A DNA stretch of 8,181 bases, from the NCBI GenBank assembly GCA_030591795.1, contig JAUVAJ010000059.1, forward strand, positions 1 to 8,181. The letters run 5' to 3'. Both the position numbers and the translations under genes were made by a program. The stretch is from Desulfuromonadales bacterium (lineage in GTDB: Bacteria > Desulfobacterota > Desulfuromonadia > Desulfuromonadales > UBA2294). The notes under the pieces were generated by a model. That model was not told where the DNA came from, did no database searches, and saw only the letters and a list, made by a program, of their open reading frames with translations. Positions 1 to 6,583 of this stretch are shown piece by piece. Position 1 is the stretch's first letter, and every line of letters starts with the position of its first letter.

Positions 1-75
1 ATCAACCTTCGGCATCATCTCGGTCAGGATCTGATGCGATTTGCGCATATGTCCGGGGAACCAGTTTAGTTTCAT
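1..75 (-). CDS. rbgA: RbgA/YlqF-family ribosome biogenesis GTPase, N-terminus only (cut by window edge)
   Basis: Only the first 25 codons are in the window, reading MKLNWFPGHM at the start and continuing RKSHQILTEMMPKVD. The WFPGHM box near the N-terminus is a signature of the circularly permuted GTPases of the YlqF/RbgA family, which help assemble the large ribosomal subunit in the cytoplasm. The GTP-binding motifs would lie beyond the window edge and cannot be checked. The ATG at 75-73 overlaps the stop codon of the upstream DUF3820 gene (ATGA), so the two are probably co-transcribed and translationally coupled; the Shine-Dalgarno sequence upstream is weak. The assignment rests on a short but distinctive stretch. 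A related GTPase of the same superfamily is the main alternative. Confidence 0.8.
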   Translation of the reverse strand, partial: MKLNWFPGHMRKSHQILTEMMPKVD

Positions 76-314
76 CGTCTTTTGGTCTCTTTCGGCCGCA
101 GCGGCTCAAACAGGTATTCGAGTCCGTTAACCTTGATATCATATATGGCTTGCAACATCTCTCCCAGTTTTCCTTCCGGAAATCCCTGCCCGGCAAACCA
201 GACCACATACGGTTCCGGCAGATCAATCAATAACATTCCGGCATGTTTACCAAACGGCATCTTTGCCGCGGCCAGTTCGAGCAGCTTTTGATGATCGAAG
301 GTGATCGGTATCAT
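72..314 (-). CDS. DUF3820 family small protein
   Basis: This encodes an 80-residue soluble protein starting MIPITFDHQKLLELA, with the family core FGKHAG, then LLIDLPEPYVVWF, GFPEGKLGEML and LEYLFEPLRP. That pattern matches the DUF3820 family, compact proteins usually of 70-90 residues and unknown biochemical role; some relatives carry the database label of quorum-regulated virulence factor, which I would not transfer. There is no signal peptide or membrane segment. I chose the ATG at 314 because family similarity begins there and a GGAAA-type ribosome site lies 7-11 bases upstream. An in-frame ATG at 350 would start inside the palindromic repeat. The 3' end overlaps the RbgA-like gene by ATGA. 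The gene lies downstream of tex on the same strand, separated by the repeat, so read-through from tex is possible. Confidence 0.8.
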   Translation of the reverse strand: MIPITFDHQKLLELAAAKMPFGKHAGMLLIDLPEPYVVWFAGQGFPEGKLGEMLQAIYDIKVNGLEYLFEPLRPKETKRR

Positions 315-346
315 TAAGTGTTTCCATACGGTTGATTGATGGCGTC

Positions 347-455
347 GCAAAAAGTCCGCCCGACTGCGTTGCAGCGCTTTTTCAGGACCTCGACCTACAA
401 TATATAGGCCTTCGCCCCTGAAAAACCGTTACGCCTTGTGGTGCGAAATTTTTGC
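347..455. repeat. 109 bp imperfect palindromic intergenic repeat
   Basis: The stretch is symmetric around position 401. GCAAAAA at 347-353 pairs with TTTTTGC at 449-455. TTTTTCAGG at 378-386 pairs with CCTGAAAAA at 417-425. CCTA at 394-397 pairs with TAGG at 405-408. Partial complementarity fills the gaps between these arms (CTGCGTTGCAGCG against CGTTACGCCTTG). I recognise this type of element (CAAAAAGTCC, CTTTTTCAGGACCTCGACCTACA, AGGCCTTCG) as a dispersed non-coding palindrome of Desulfuromonadales genomes, from memory only. It could act as a hairpin between tex and the DUF3820 gene, for example as a terminator or RNA-stability element. The flanking bases 338-346 and 456-459 may belong to the element. 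The rest of the gap, up to 540, is AT-rich and shows only weak short hairpins. Confidence 0.75.
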
Positions 456-540
456 TTAGCCATCTGGTTCTTTTTTACGAGACTATCTTGATTAGATACA
501 GGAAATTGAAATATGTGCAACTATTCCTGAGTGAAAAACG

Positions 541-2871
541 TTATTTATTACTCTTCTTTACCTTGAATCCCGAATTCACAAATGCCGCAGCCAGATTGTT
601 CATAGGTGTTTCGGTTTGCTTCTGTGTTTGCGGTTTTTGCGTTTGAGGTCTTTGTGGACGGGTCTTCTTCGCAACAGGTTTTCCGGTTCTTATTTCCGGG
701 GTGTTCTCAACTGGGCCTTTACGCATGCTCAACCCGATCCGCTTGCGCTGCAGATCAACCGACAGCACCTTGACCTGGACCTGCTGTCCGACTTTGACGA
801 TCTGATTCGGATCTTTGACAAACCGGTCAGCGAGTTGACTGACGTGCACCAGGCCGTCCTGGTGTACGCCGATATCGACAAAAGCACCGAAGGCGGCGAC
901 GTTGGTGACGATGCCGTTCAACAGCATCCCTTCGACCAGATCTTTCACCTCCATGACATCTTCACGGAAGCTGGCGGTGGTAAAAGTCTCGCGCGGATCG
1001 CGGCCCGGTTTTTTCAGCTCGCTGACGATGTCGCGCAGGGTCGGCAGGCCGATATCAGTACCCACGTATTGCTCCAGGCGGATTTTATCGAGCAGGGGAG
1101 GTTGGTTGATTAATTCCGGCAGTCTAACGTCGAGATCAGTCGCCATCTGTTTAACCAGTTTGTAGCGCTCCGGGTGTACTGCGGTATTGTCGAGTGGCTG
1201 CTCGCCGTTTCTTATCCTTAAGAACCCGGCGGCTTGTTCATACGATTTCGGGCCGAAGCGGGCGACCTTGAGTAGTTGAGCTCGTGTAACAAACACCCCG
1301 TGCAGATCGCGGTGGTGGATGATCGATTTGGCCAACGTTTCGCTGATCCCGGAGACGAAGCTCAGAAGAGCCCAGCTGGCGGTGTTGAGATCGGCACCGA
1401 CATAGTTGACGCACGATTCAACCACGTCATCGAGAGATTTTTTCAGCGCGGACTGACCAACATCGTGTTGATACTGACCGACGCCAATACTCTTCGGATC
1501 GACTTTGACCAACTCGGCCAGTGGGTCCTGTAAACGTCGGGCGATGGAGATTGCGCCGCGTATGGTCAGGTCGAGCTCGGGGAATTCTTCACGGGCAATT
1601 TCTGAGGCCGAGTAGACACTCGCCCCGGCTTCACTGACCATTACCACCTGTAGTTTCAGTCCCGTCTCTTTAAGGCACATCCGGACAAACTGATCCATCT
1701 CGCGACCGGCGGTGCCGTTACCGATGGCGATCATTTCGATATCGTGGCTGGTTATCATGCGCAACAGTTCACGCTTGGCCGATTCGACCTTACCACCTCC
1801 ACCGGCATGCGGGTAGATGGTGACATGATCGAGAAACTGGCCGGTCGCATCGACTACCGCCAGCTTCGATCCGGTCCTTAATCCTGGGTCGACACCGAGT
1901 ACTCGTTTGCTGCCGGCCGGTGCAGCCAGCAGCAGGTTGCGCAGGTTTTCAGCAAAGACATCTATGGCGACGTCATCGGCGGCGATCTTCGCCTGCAGGC
2001 GCAGTTCAACTTCGATTGAGATCGAGAGCAGTCGCTTGTAGGCGTCGGCGATGAATCCGCGCAGCAGATCAATGAAGCGATTGCCGGTCGGGATGAACAG
2101 GCTATGCAGGCGTCCGAGGATCTCTTCGTCCGGCGCGTCGATACGGACCCGCAGAATATCTTCCTTTTCACCACGCCGCATTGCCAGCATCCGGTGTGAA
2201 GGGATCTGTCGGATCGGTTCGCTGAAGTCGTAATACATCTCGAATTTACTGACCAGCCCTTCCTTGCCCCTGACCGGTTGCGAGCAGAAGAACCCTTTTT
2301 GCCAGGTGAGGTCACGCACCGCCGCACGCGCACCAGCATCATCGGAAACCTGCTCGGCGATGATATGGCCAGCGCCGGTGAGCGCATCTTCAGCGGTGGT
2401 CACTTCCAGATCGGCATTTATAAATGGTGTGGCCAGTTGCTCGGCAGATTCGCCACTGTCAGCTGCTGTCAGCAGCAGCTCGGCCAGCGGTTCCAGTCCC
2501 CGCTCTTTGGCGATCGAGGCTTTGGTGCGGCGTTTTGGTTTGTACGGCAGGTAGAGATCTTCGAGTTCGGTTTTCTTCCGGGTTGCTTCGATCTTCGTTC
2601 GCAACTCAGGCGTCAGCTTACCTTGCTCTTCGATCGATTTCAGAATCGTCTGTCGGCGTTCATTGAGTTCGGTGTGGTATCCGAGCCGTTCCTGGATCTG
2701 TCGGATCTGGACTTCGTCGAGTTCGCCGGTCGCTTCTTTCCGATAACGGGCTATGAACGGCACGGTCGAGCCTTCCAACAATAGTCCGACGGTCTGTTTA
2801 ACTTGTTCTATCTGTAAGCCGGTCTCTTCAACCAGGATACTTATGGGCAAGTTATATTCTTTTTCTGGCAT
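541..2871 (-). CDS. tex: Tex, S1-domain RNA-binding transcription accessory protein
   Basis: This encodes a 776-residue cytoplasmic protein, the usual length for Tex, a bacterial relative of the eukaryotic elongation factor Spt6 that binds nucleic acid and associates with transcription. The helical N-terminal region covers roughly residues 1-315, including VPFIARYRKEATGELDE at 37-53. A YqgF/RNase H-like domain begins with VLGVDPGLRTG at 324-334 and includes IAIGNGTAGRE near 381-391. A helix-hairpin-helix region spans about 490-560 (FVSGISETLAKSII, then KVARFGPKSYEQAAGFLRI). An S1 RNA-binding domain lies at about 648-717 (GIVTNVAAFGAFVDIGVHQD, then RIGLSMRKG). The tail after 718 is basic and glutamine-rich with a PQTQK repeat. 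The ATG at 2871 has AAGAGGA about nine bases upstream. It is a housekeeping gene and shows no sign of truncation. Confidence 0.97.
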   Translation of the reverse strand: MPEKEYNLPISILVEETGLQIEQVKQTVGLLLEGSTVPFIARYRKEATGELDEVQIRQIQERLGYHTELNERRQTILKSIEEQGKLTPELRTKIEATRKKTELEDLYLPYKPKRRTKASIAKERGLEPLAELLLTAADSGESAEQLATPFINADLEVTTAEDALTGAGHIIAEQVSDDAGARAAVRDLTWQKGFFCSQPVRGKEGLVSKFEMYYDFSEPIRQIPSHRMLAMRRGEKEDILRVRIDAPDEEILGRLHSLFIPTGNRFIDLLRGFIADAYKRLLSISIEVELRLQAKIAADDVAIDVFAENLRNLLLAAPAGSKRVLGVDPGLRTGSKLAVVDATGQFLDHVTIYPHAGGGGKVESAKRELLRMITSHDIEMIAIGNGTAGREMDQFVRMCLKETGLKLQVVMVSEAGASVYSASEIAREEFPELDLTIRGAISIARRLQDPLAELVKVDPKSIGVGQYQHDVGQSALKKSLDDVVESCVNYVGADLNTASWALLSFVSGISETLAKSIIHHRDLHGVFVTRAQLLKVARFGPKSYEQAAGFLRIRNGEQPLDNTAVHPERYKLVKQMATDLDVRLPELINQPPLLDKIRLEQYVGTDIGLPTLRDIVSELKKPGRDPRETFTTASFREDVMEVKDLVEGMLLNGIVTNVAAFGAFVDIGVHQDGLVHVSQLADRFVKDPNQIVKVGQQVQVKVLSVDLQRKRIGLSMRKGPVENTPEIRTGKPVAKKTRPQRPQTQKPQTQKQTETPMNNLAAAFVNSGFKVKKSNK

Positions 2872-2920
2872 GCAGATTCGTCCTCTTAGTCAGTTTTGCT
2901 GGTATCTTTCCAGATCGCGG

Positions 2921-2947
2921 ATATTAACATAAGGAGAGTGTTTGCAA
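2921..2947 (-). promoter_or_regulatory. candidate sigma-70 promoter for tex
   Basis: Read on the minus strand there is TTGCAA (2947-2942), 15 bases, then TAATAT (2926-2921) preceded by TG at the extended -10 position (TGTTAATAT). The -35 is imperfect and the spacing short; moving the -35 one base to CTTGCA gives 16. It lies about 50 bases upstream of the tex start codon. This is a motif-level call only. Confidence 0.45.
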
Positions 2948-3052
2948 GAGGGGAAATTGATCATAATTTTGCAATAATAGAGTGGCAAGATCCAGTTATC
3001 TCCTCGTGGATAGTCTGTTTGTCGAGCTAGAGCATGACACACAATCGATGAC

Positions 3053-3080
3053 TTGACAGGTCATCTATGGGTGATAACTT
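3053..3080 (+). promoter_or_regulatory. sigma-70 promoter with extended -10 for the riboswitch leader
   Basis: A perfect -35 box TTGACA at 3053-3058 is followed after 16 bases by TAACTT at 3075-3080. TG at 3072-3073 makes an extended -10 element (TGATAACTT). Transcription would start near 3087, immediately before the riboswitch aptamer, which supports both calls. The upstream part of this intergenic stretch (2950-3050) shows nothing else clear. Confidence 0.7.
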
Positions 3081-3092
3081 TACAGTACTCAA

Positions 3093-3176
3093 CGAGAAAG
3101 CCAAACCGGTCGCAAGGCGGGGGCGGAAAGCCACGGGTCTTCTCTCCAGACATCTAAAGATAGCCGAGCTGCCGAA
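3093..3176 (+). promoter_or_regulatory. GEMM-I cyclic-dinucleotide riboswitch aptamer
   Basis: The leader RNA matches the GEMM-I family, which binds c-di-GMP or, in a Geobacter-type subclass, 3',3'-cGAMP. The sequence shows the CAAACC junction (3102-3107), then a hairpin capped by a GCAA GNRA tetraloop (3106-3120; loop 3112-3115) with one bulged G. GGCGGAAAGCC follows at 3122-3132; its conserved AAA contains the base that stacks into the ligand. The second hairpin holds the CCACGGG tetraloop-receptor side and GTCTT/AAGAT pairing (3137-3141 with 3157-3161). The closing strand is AGCCGAGCTGCCGAA at 3162-3176. GGCGGAAAGCC resembles, from memory, the Geobacter metallireducens cGAMP riboswitch more than the Vibrio Vc2 c-di-GMP aptamer. 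The base at the ligand-specificity position appears to be G3100 if an extra C-G pair is allowed, which favours c-di-GMP. The ligand is therefore not settled. The riboswitch controls the exported DsrE-like gene downstream. Confidence 0.88.
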
Positions 3177-3208
3177 TGATATAGACTTTCGGGAAGCCCG
3201 GCTTTTTT
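3163..3208 (+). terminator. riboswitch-controlled intrinsic terminator (expression platform)
   Basis: GCCG (3163-3166), GCT (3168-3170) and CCGAA (3172-3176) pair with CGGC (3199-3202), AGC (3195-3197) and TTCGG (3188-3192). The loop is 3177-3187, and six T residues follow at 3203-3208. The 5' arm is the closing strand of the GEMM-I aptamer, so the ligand-bound aptamer and the terminator cannot form together. This predicts that ligand prevents termination and turns the downstream gene on. It is a direct structural reading, not tested by folding software. Confidence 0.82.
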
Positions 3209-3237
3209 CTTGTCAATCGTAAAAAGGGAAATTTACC

Positions 3238-3756
3238 ATGATTGCTAAACATATAAAAACAAACCAGCATATTGTTTGTCTGTTCTTAGCTGTAGCCTTT
3301 GTAGTCCTGACGTCTACACCCGTATTCGCTACTGGTTACGATAACGCGCTGAAGGGCGTTAACAGCTATGATGCCGTCTTCGAGGTCACTCAGGCAAGTC
3401 CCAAGATCTCCAATCTTATATTTTGGGCAGTAAAGAACGCCTACGAGGAAGCCGAAGTCAAGGGGCTCAAGAACGATCCTAATATTGCCATCGTCTTTCA
3501 TGGACCAGCGGTGAAGCTACTCTCTTCTGACGACACGCCCTTCAACGAAGCTGAGTGGGCTGAAGTGGAAAAATTTCAGGCGACACTGAAGCAGATGAAA
3601 AAGGATGGGGTGAAACTGGAAGTGTGCCTCTATGCTGTGAAGGTGATGGGCGTGGACAAGGCGACGATCATCCCGGAGATCGACCATGTAGGTAATGGTT
3701 TTGTCTCGGTTATCGGCTACCAGATGCAGGGGTATGCGGTTGTTCGTATTCCTTAG
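3238..3756 (+). CDS. exported DsrE/DsrF-like family protein
   Basis: This encodes a 172-residue precursor with a Sec signal peptide: basic n-region MIAKHIKTNQH, hydrophobic core about residues 12-26, and a likely cleavage after VFA at residue 31. The mature part (about 141 residues) looks like a DsrE/DsrF (YchN-like) fold protein: KISNLIFWAVKNAYEE, then a strand NIAIVFHGPAVKLL at 82-95, and KLEVCLYAVKVMGV at 126-139 with a single cysteine, Cys130, where many relatives have a functional cysteine. DsrE proteins in the cytoplasm relay sulfur, but that role is not shown for exported homologues such as this, so function is unknown. Start ATG 3238 follows AAGGGAA at about seven bases. The gene stands alone behind a GEMM-I riboswitch and terminator, so its expression should follow a cyclic dinucleotide signal linked to surface, motility or electron-transfer behaviour. 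Confidence 0.85.
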   Translation: MIAKHIKTNQHIVCLFLAVAFVVLTSTPVFATGYDNALKGVNSYDAVFEVTQASPKISNLIFWAVKNAYEEAEVKGLKNDPNIAIVFHGPAVKLLSSDDTPFNEAEWAEVEKFQATLKQMKKDGVKLEVCLYAVKVMGVDKATIIPEIDHVGNGFVSVIGYQMQGYAVVRIP

Positions 3757-3809
3757 GTAGAAAAGGTTGCTGCTCAAGGTGTTGAATATAGACTGGAAGT
3801 CTGTTAGTC

Positions 3810-3841
3810 AAGCATGCCTCCTGCATTCTGGGGGCATGCTT
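3810..3841. terminator. hairpin terminator between convergent genes
   Basis: A 12-pair stem (3810-3821 with 3830-3841, one T-G wobble) is closed by the eight-base loop TGCATTCT. The arms contain AGCATGCC and GGCATGCT. The plus-strand product is followed by only a short T run (TTT, then C), and the minus-strand side has no T tract, so efficiency is uncertain. Its position between the stop codons of the DsrE-like gene (3756) and the kinase gene (3850) suits a terminator shared by both. Confidence 0.65.
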
Positions 3842-3849
3842 TCAGGTTG

Positions 3850-5571
3850 TCAAGTTGAAGGGTCTGTTGCCGGCAAATCAATCGTCACTTGCGTGTATTC
3901 GCCGAACTCACTTTCGACGTTAATCTGGCCGTTGTGGGCTTCCACAATCCGGAAGCAAACATTCAGGCCGAGTCCGGTGCCAACCCCTGCTGCCTTGGTT
4001 GTAATGAATGGATTCATTACCTTGTTCAGTATCTCTTTGGGAATTCCCGTCCCCTGATCCCGCACTTTTAATCTGACCGATGTGGACCCATCTTTATCAA
4101 GGTTTTCGACCGATATCCGCAGAATTTTATCAGCGTGAGAGCCCTTGGGGTATTTTTCATTGAGGGCATACCTGGAATTGCTCAGCAGGTTCATCATGAC
4201 CTGTTCCAGGTTCTGGAAATTACCTTTTACAGAGGAAATATCATCGTCGATATCCAACTCAAGATGGATCCCTTCCCGGTTGATCTGGGTTTGAAACAGA
4301 TGCAAGGTTTCTTCGATGACATCACCAATATTAAGCATCGAAATGTTCTCATCGCCCTGGTGGGCGTAGTGCAGCAGACTGTGGACAATTTTAGCTATGC
4401 GCTCCCCCTCTTTAATGATTCGATTCAACAGATCTGTGCCGCGCTCATCTGTTTTATAATTATTTTTATATATCTTAGTGTAGTTGATCACCCCGCCGAT
4501 AGGGTTGTTGATTTCATGGCCAACGCCGGCGGCCAGTTCGCCCAGAGACGCCAGGTGTGCAAGATGTATCGCCCTGGATTCTTCGTCTTTCTTGTCAGTT
4601 ATATCCTGAAAAGTGACAGTCGCGCCGAATATGACCCCGGCTTTGGTGATCGGATGTGCCCGGTATTCGGCGGCAAAACTGGAGCCATCGGCACGCCATA
4701 ACAGGGTCTCTTTCAGGATAACCGAATCACCCTGGTGAAACAGGGCAGTTTTGGCCAAACAGTCTTCTTTTGGGTAGCTGCTGCCATCCGCATGGGTGTG
4801 ATGAATTGTCTCGTGAAGGTTTCGACCGATGAGTTCTTTCTGGTCTTTATAACCGAGCAGGCGCACACCGGCCTGATTACAGAAGGTGCAAATTCCTTCG
4901 GGGTTGATCGTGATAAATATTTCTGCAGTTGAATCCATAAAGTTACGGACACTGTCTGACAACAGCATCTGCTCTTCGCGTTTTTTTCGTTCATATTGTG
5001 ACAACAGCAAGTAGAGGAACGTAGCAAACATGCCGCCACCGACAATGGTAAAGGTCTGGTAGTAATTACTGCTGCGTTCAGCCGTATCGAGCGCTTCGCG
5101 ACTGAGGGTTAATTTGTAGTAAGAATTGATCGATCCGATTTTCCAGGTGGGGTGACAGCGGTAACAGTAACTGATCGTCTCAACCGGGAAATAATAGGTT
5201 GTAAAGCCGCCATGGTGTAAATCCTCCTGGTAGTCCAGGCCTATTACCCTGGCATCGACCTGCTCGACCAGTTCCGGATCAGAAGAGTAGTGGACGAGGC
5301 CCTTGGTGTCGAGTAACGAAAACTCCCGAACGTCATCGAAGGTTCCGATCTCCTCCAGATGACTTTTGAACAGTTTCATATTCCCTTTTTTCAGTGAATC
5401 GTAGGTCGACATGAAAACCATATCGCGCAGGTTGTGCATATAGGTCGTCAACGACTCTTTGACCTGTTTTGTCTTAAGAGAATCCGCCAGAATAAAGATG
5501 AGCACGACAAACAGCACGCCGGCTACGACCATGAGAGAATATTCGGATGTACGAGTTTTCCACTGTTTCAT
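3850..5571 (-). CDS. membrane sensor histidine kinase with periplasmic haem-c (CxxCH) sensor domain and PAS
   Basis: This encodes a 573-residue protein. Transmembrane helix 1 covers about residues 11-30 and helix 2 about 172-192, leaving a periplasmic loop of about 140 residues. The loop carries CYRCH at 136-140, a c-type haem attachment motif, in a setting (YCYRCHPTWKIGSINSYY) like that of single-haem sensor domains common in Geobacter-type bacteria. A cytoplasmic PAS domain follows at about 203-325, then HisKA with H-box GHEINNP (phospho-acceptor His352) and an ATPase domain: N-box Asn465 in NLLSNSRYAL, G1 DQGTGIP at 505-511, F-box NPFITTK at 520-526 and G2 GTGLGL at 531-536. All catalytic boxes are intact and there is no HAMP domain. 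The start ATG overlaps the stop codon of the hydrogenase small-subunit gene (ATGA), so translation is probably coupled. No response regulator is adjacent. The likely role, by inference, is sensing the redox output of the co-encoded hydrogenase. Confidence 0.93.
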   Translation of the reverse strand: MKQWKTRTSEYSLMVVAGVLFVVLIFILADSLKTKQVKESLTTYMHNLRDMVFMSTYDSLKKGNMKLFKSHLEEIGTFDDVREFSLLDTKGLVHYSSDPELVEQVDARVIGLDYQEDLHHGGFTTYYFPVETISYCYRCHPTWKIGSINSYYKLTLSREALDTAERSSNYYQTFTIVGGGMFATFLYLLLSQYERKKREEQMLLSDSVRNFMDSTAEIFITINPEGICTFCNQAGVRLLGYKDQKELIGRNLHETIHHTHADGSSYPKEDCLAKTALFHQGDSVILKETLLWRADGSSFAAEYRAHPITKAGVIFGATVTFQDITDKKDEESRAIHLAHLASLGELAAGVGHEINNPIGGVINYTKIYKNNYKTDERGTDLLNRIIKEGERIAKIVHSLLHYAHQGDENISMLNIGDVIEETLHLFQTQINREGIHLELDIDDDISSVKGNFQNLEQVMMNLLSNSRYALNEKYPKGSHADKILRISVENLDKDGSTSVRLKVRDQGTGIPKEILNKVMNPFITTKAAGVGTGLGLNVCFRIVEAHNGQINVESEFGEYTQVTIDLPATDPST

Positions 5572-6578
5572 AGGTCTTTCTTACGTCGCTCCTTGATCTT
5601 TTGTTTCATTTTTGACCACGGAAGGTCCTCGACTTCGGATGTTTCAAGGTAGAGATCGCTGGTAAAGGGCCATTGGGGGTGCATGCAACCGATACACGGA
5701 GTGTTGCTTTCGACACAGACACTGCTCCGTGTGTTCCAGCGTCGTACCGGACAGTCGCTGAGAGTGATCGGGCCGCGACAGCCTTTTTTCAGCAGGCAAT
5801 TATTTTTGTCTTTGGCGAAATCCTCAACGAACAGATCCTGGGAAAAATGCTGATAGCGAGTACAGCGATTATGTAACAGCTCACCAAAATATTCTTCGGG
5901 GAGTTGAGCCTCCACACTTTGTGGCGGGAATTTTTTTATGGGGTTGGTCGAGTCTTTGTTGAGTGGCGGGGCTTTGCCGGTGGCGGCAATGTAAGCAATG
6001 CTGCCCATGATGTGGTCGGGATGTGCCGGGCAGCCGGGGATGTGTAGCACCGGGGTCTTGATTTTTTGTTCATCCAGGTAGGCCGCAACGGAGAGTGCAC
6101 CGGTGAGGTTGCCGCCCGATGCCGGGATGCCACCGTAGCTGGCGCAGGAACCGGAGCTGATTACCATGCGGGCTTTTGCGGCATATCCGCCAAGCACGTC
6201 GTAAAGCGGTTTGTTACCCAGGTAGCACGCTTCACGTGGTTGTGCCGGAATACTCCCTTCGACAACCAGCAGGTAATCTCCCTGATCAGCGACTTGGTTC
6301 AGGTTGTCGATATAATCTGCGCCTTGACTGAACGACAGGCTGGGATGCGATTCTAAGCGAACGATATTTGCCAGTAGATCGAGAAAGTCGAAATCATTGC
6401 CATACATCATTGAGGTAGTGCAGCCCATGCAGTTTTGCGCATGAATAAAGGCTATTCTGGGCGGCTCATCGGCGAGCTGCATGAACCCTTCGGCCAATGA
6501 GCGGGTCAGCAGAGTACTGCCGCACATCAGCAGTGAGATATCCCTGCATCGTTTTATAAATGCTCGACGAGTTAACAT
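5568..6578 (-). CDS. [NiFe]-hydrogenase small subunit, Tat-exported, possible H2-sensor component
   Basis: This encodes a 336-residue electron-transfer subunit carrying three iron-sulfur clusters. Residues here count from the GTG two codons upstream of the chosen ATG. A twin-arginine signal, LTRRAFIKRC, lies at the N-terminus. Proximal-cluster ligands are Cys52 and Cys55 (NCMGC), Cys147 (SGSCASYGG) and Cys185 (PGCPAHPD). Distal-cluster ligands are His238, Cys241, Cys263 and Cys269. Medial-cluster ligands are Cys278, Cys297 and Cys300 (PCIGC). The proximal motif reads NCMGCTTS where most relatives have ECTGC followed by S or T and E. Cys290 is an additional cysteine. The C-terminus lacks a membrane anchor and ends in a strongly basic tail (KMKQKIKERRKKDL). 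I chose the ATG at 6578 because GAGG sits five bases upstream; GTG 6584 and ATG 6581 are too close to it. The gene follows the large-subunit gene and overlaps the kinase gene by ATGA. Confidence 0.93.
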   Translation of the reverse strand: MLTRRAFIKRCRDISLLMCGSTLLTRSLAEGFMQLADEPPRIAFIHAQNCMGCTTSMMYGNDFDFLDLLANIVRLESHPSLSFSQGADYIDNLNQVADQGDYLLVVEGSIPAQPREACYLGNKPLYDVLGGYAAKARMVISSGSCASYGGIPASGGNLTGALSVAAYLDEQKIKTPVLHIPGCPAHPDHIMGSIAYIAATGKAPPLNKDSTNPIKKFPPQSVEAQLPEEYFGELLHNRCTRYQHFSQDLFVEDFAKDKNNCLLKKGCRGPITLSDCPVRRWNTRSSVCVESNTPCIGCMHPQWPFTSDLYLETSEVEDLPWSKMKQKIKERRKKDL

Positions 6579-6583
6579 CATCA

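Noticed and set aside
2..226. 74-codon minus-strand open frame covering the left edge
   Set aside because: It is out of frame with two recognisable genes (the DUF3820 gene and the RbgA-like start) and its translation has no family features.
315..350. Longer start for the DUF3820 gene at 350
   Set aside because: The added 12 residues begin inside the palindromic repeat and do not resemble the family; the ATG at 314 has a ribosome site and matches the family N-terminus.
452..646. Plus-strand 64-codon open frame after the repeat
   Set aside because: It runs antisense into the tex 3' end, has no convincing ribosome-binding site, and its hydrophobic cysteine-rich translation looks like a shadow frame.
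616..2784. Several plus-strand open frames of 80-170 codons opposite tex
   Set aside because: They are antisense to a strongly conserved gene, and their translations show no recognisable family.
2969..2979. Motif TTGCAATAAT shared between the tex/DsrE intergenic region and the hydrogenase upstream region
   Set aside because: A ten-base match is expected by chance many times in a window of this size, and both copies lie in AT-rich DNA, so a common operator cannot be supported.
4135..4701. 188-codon plus-strand open frame opposite the kinase gene
   Set aside because: It mirrors the codon structure of the conserved HisKA and ATPase region on the other strand, with no domain of its own.
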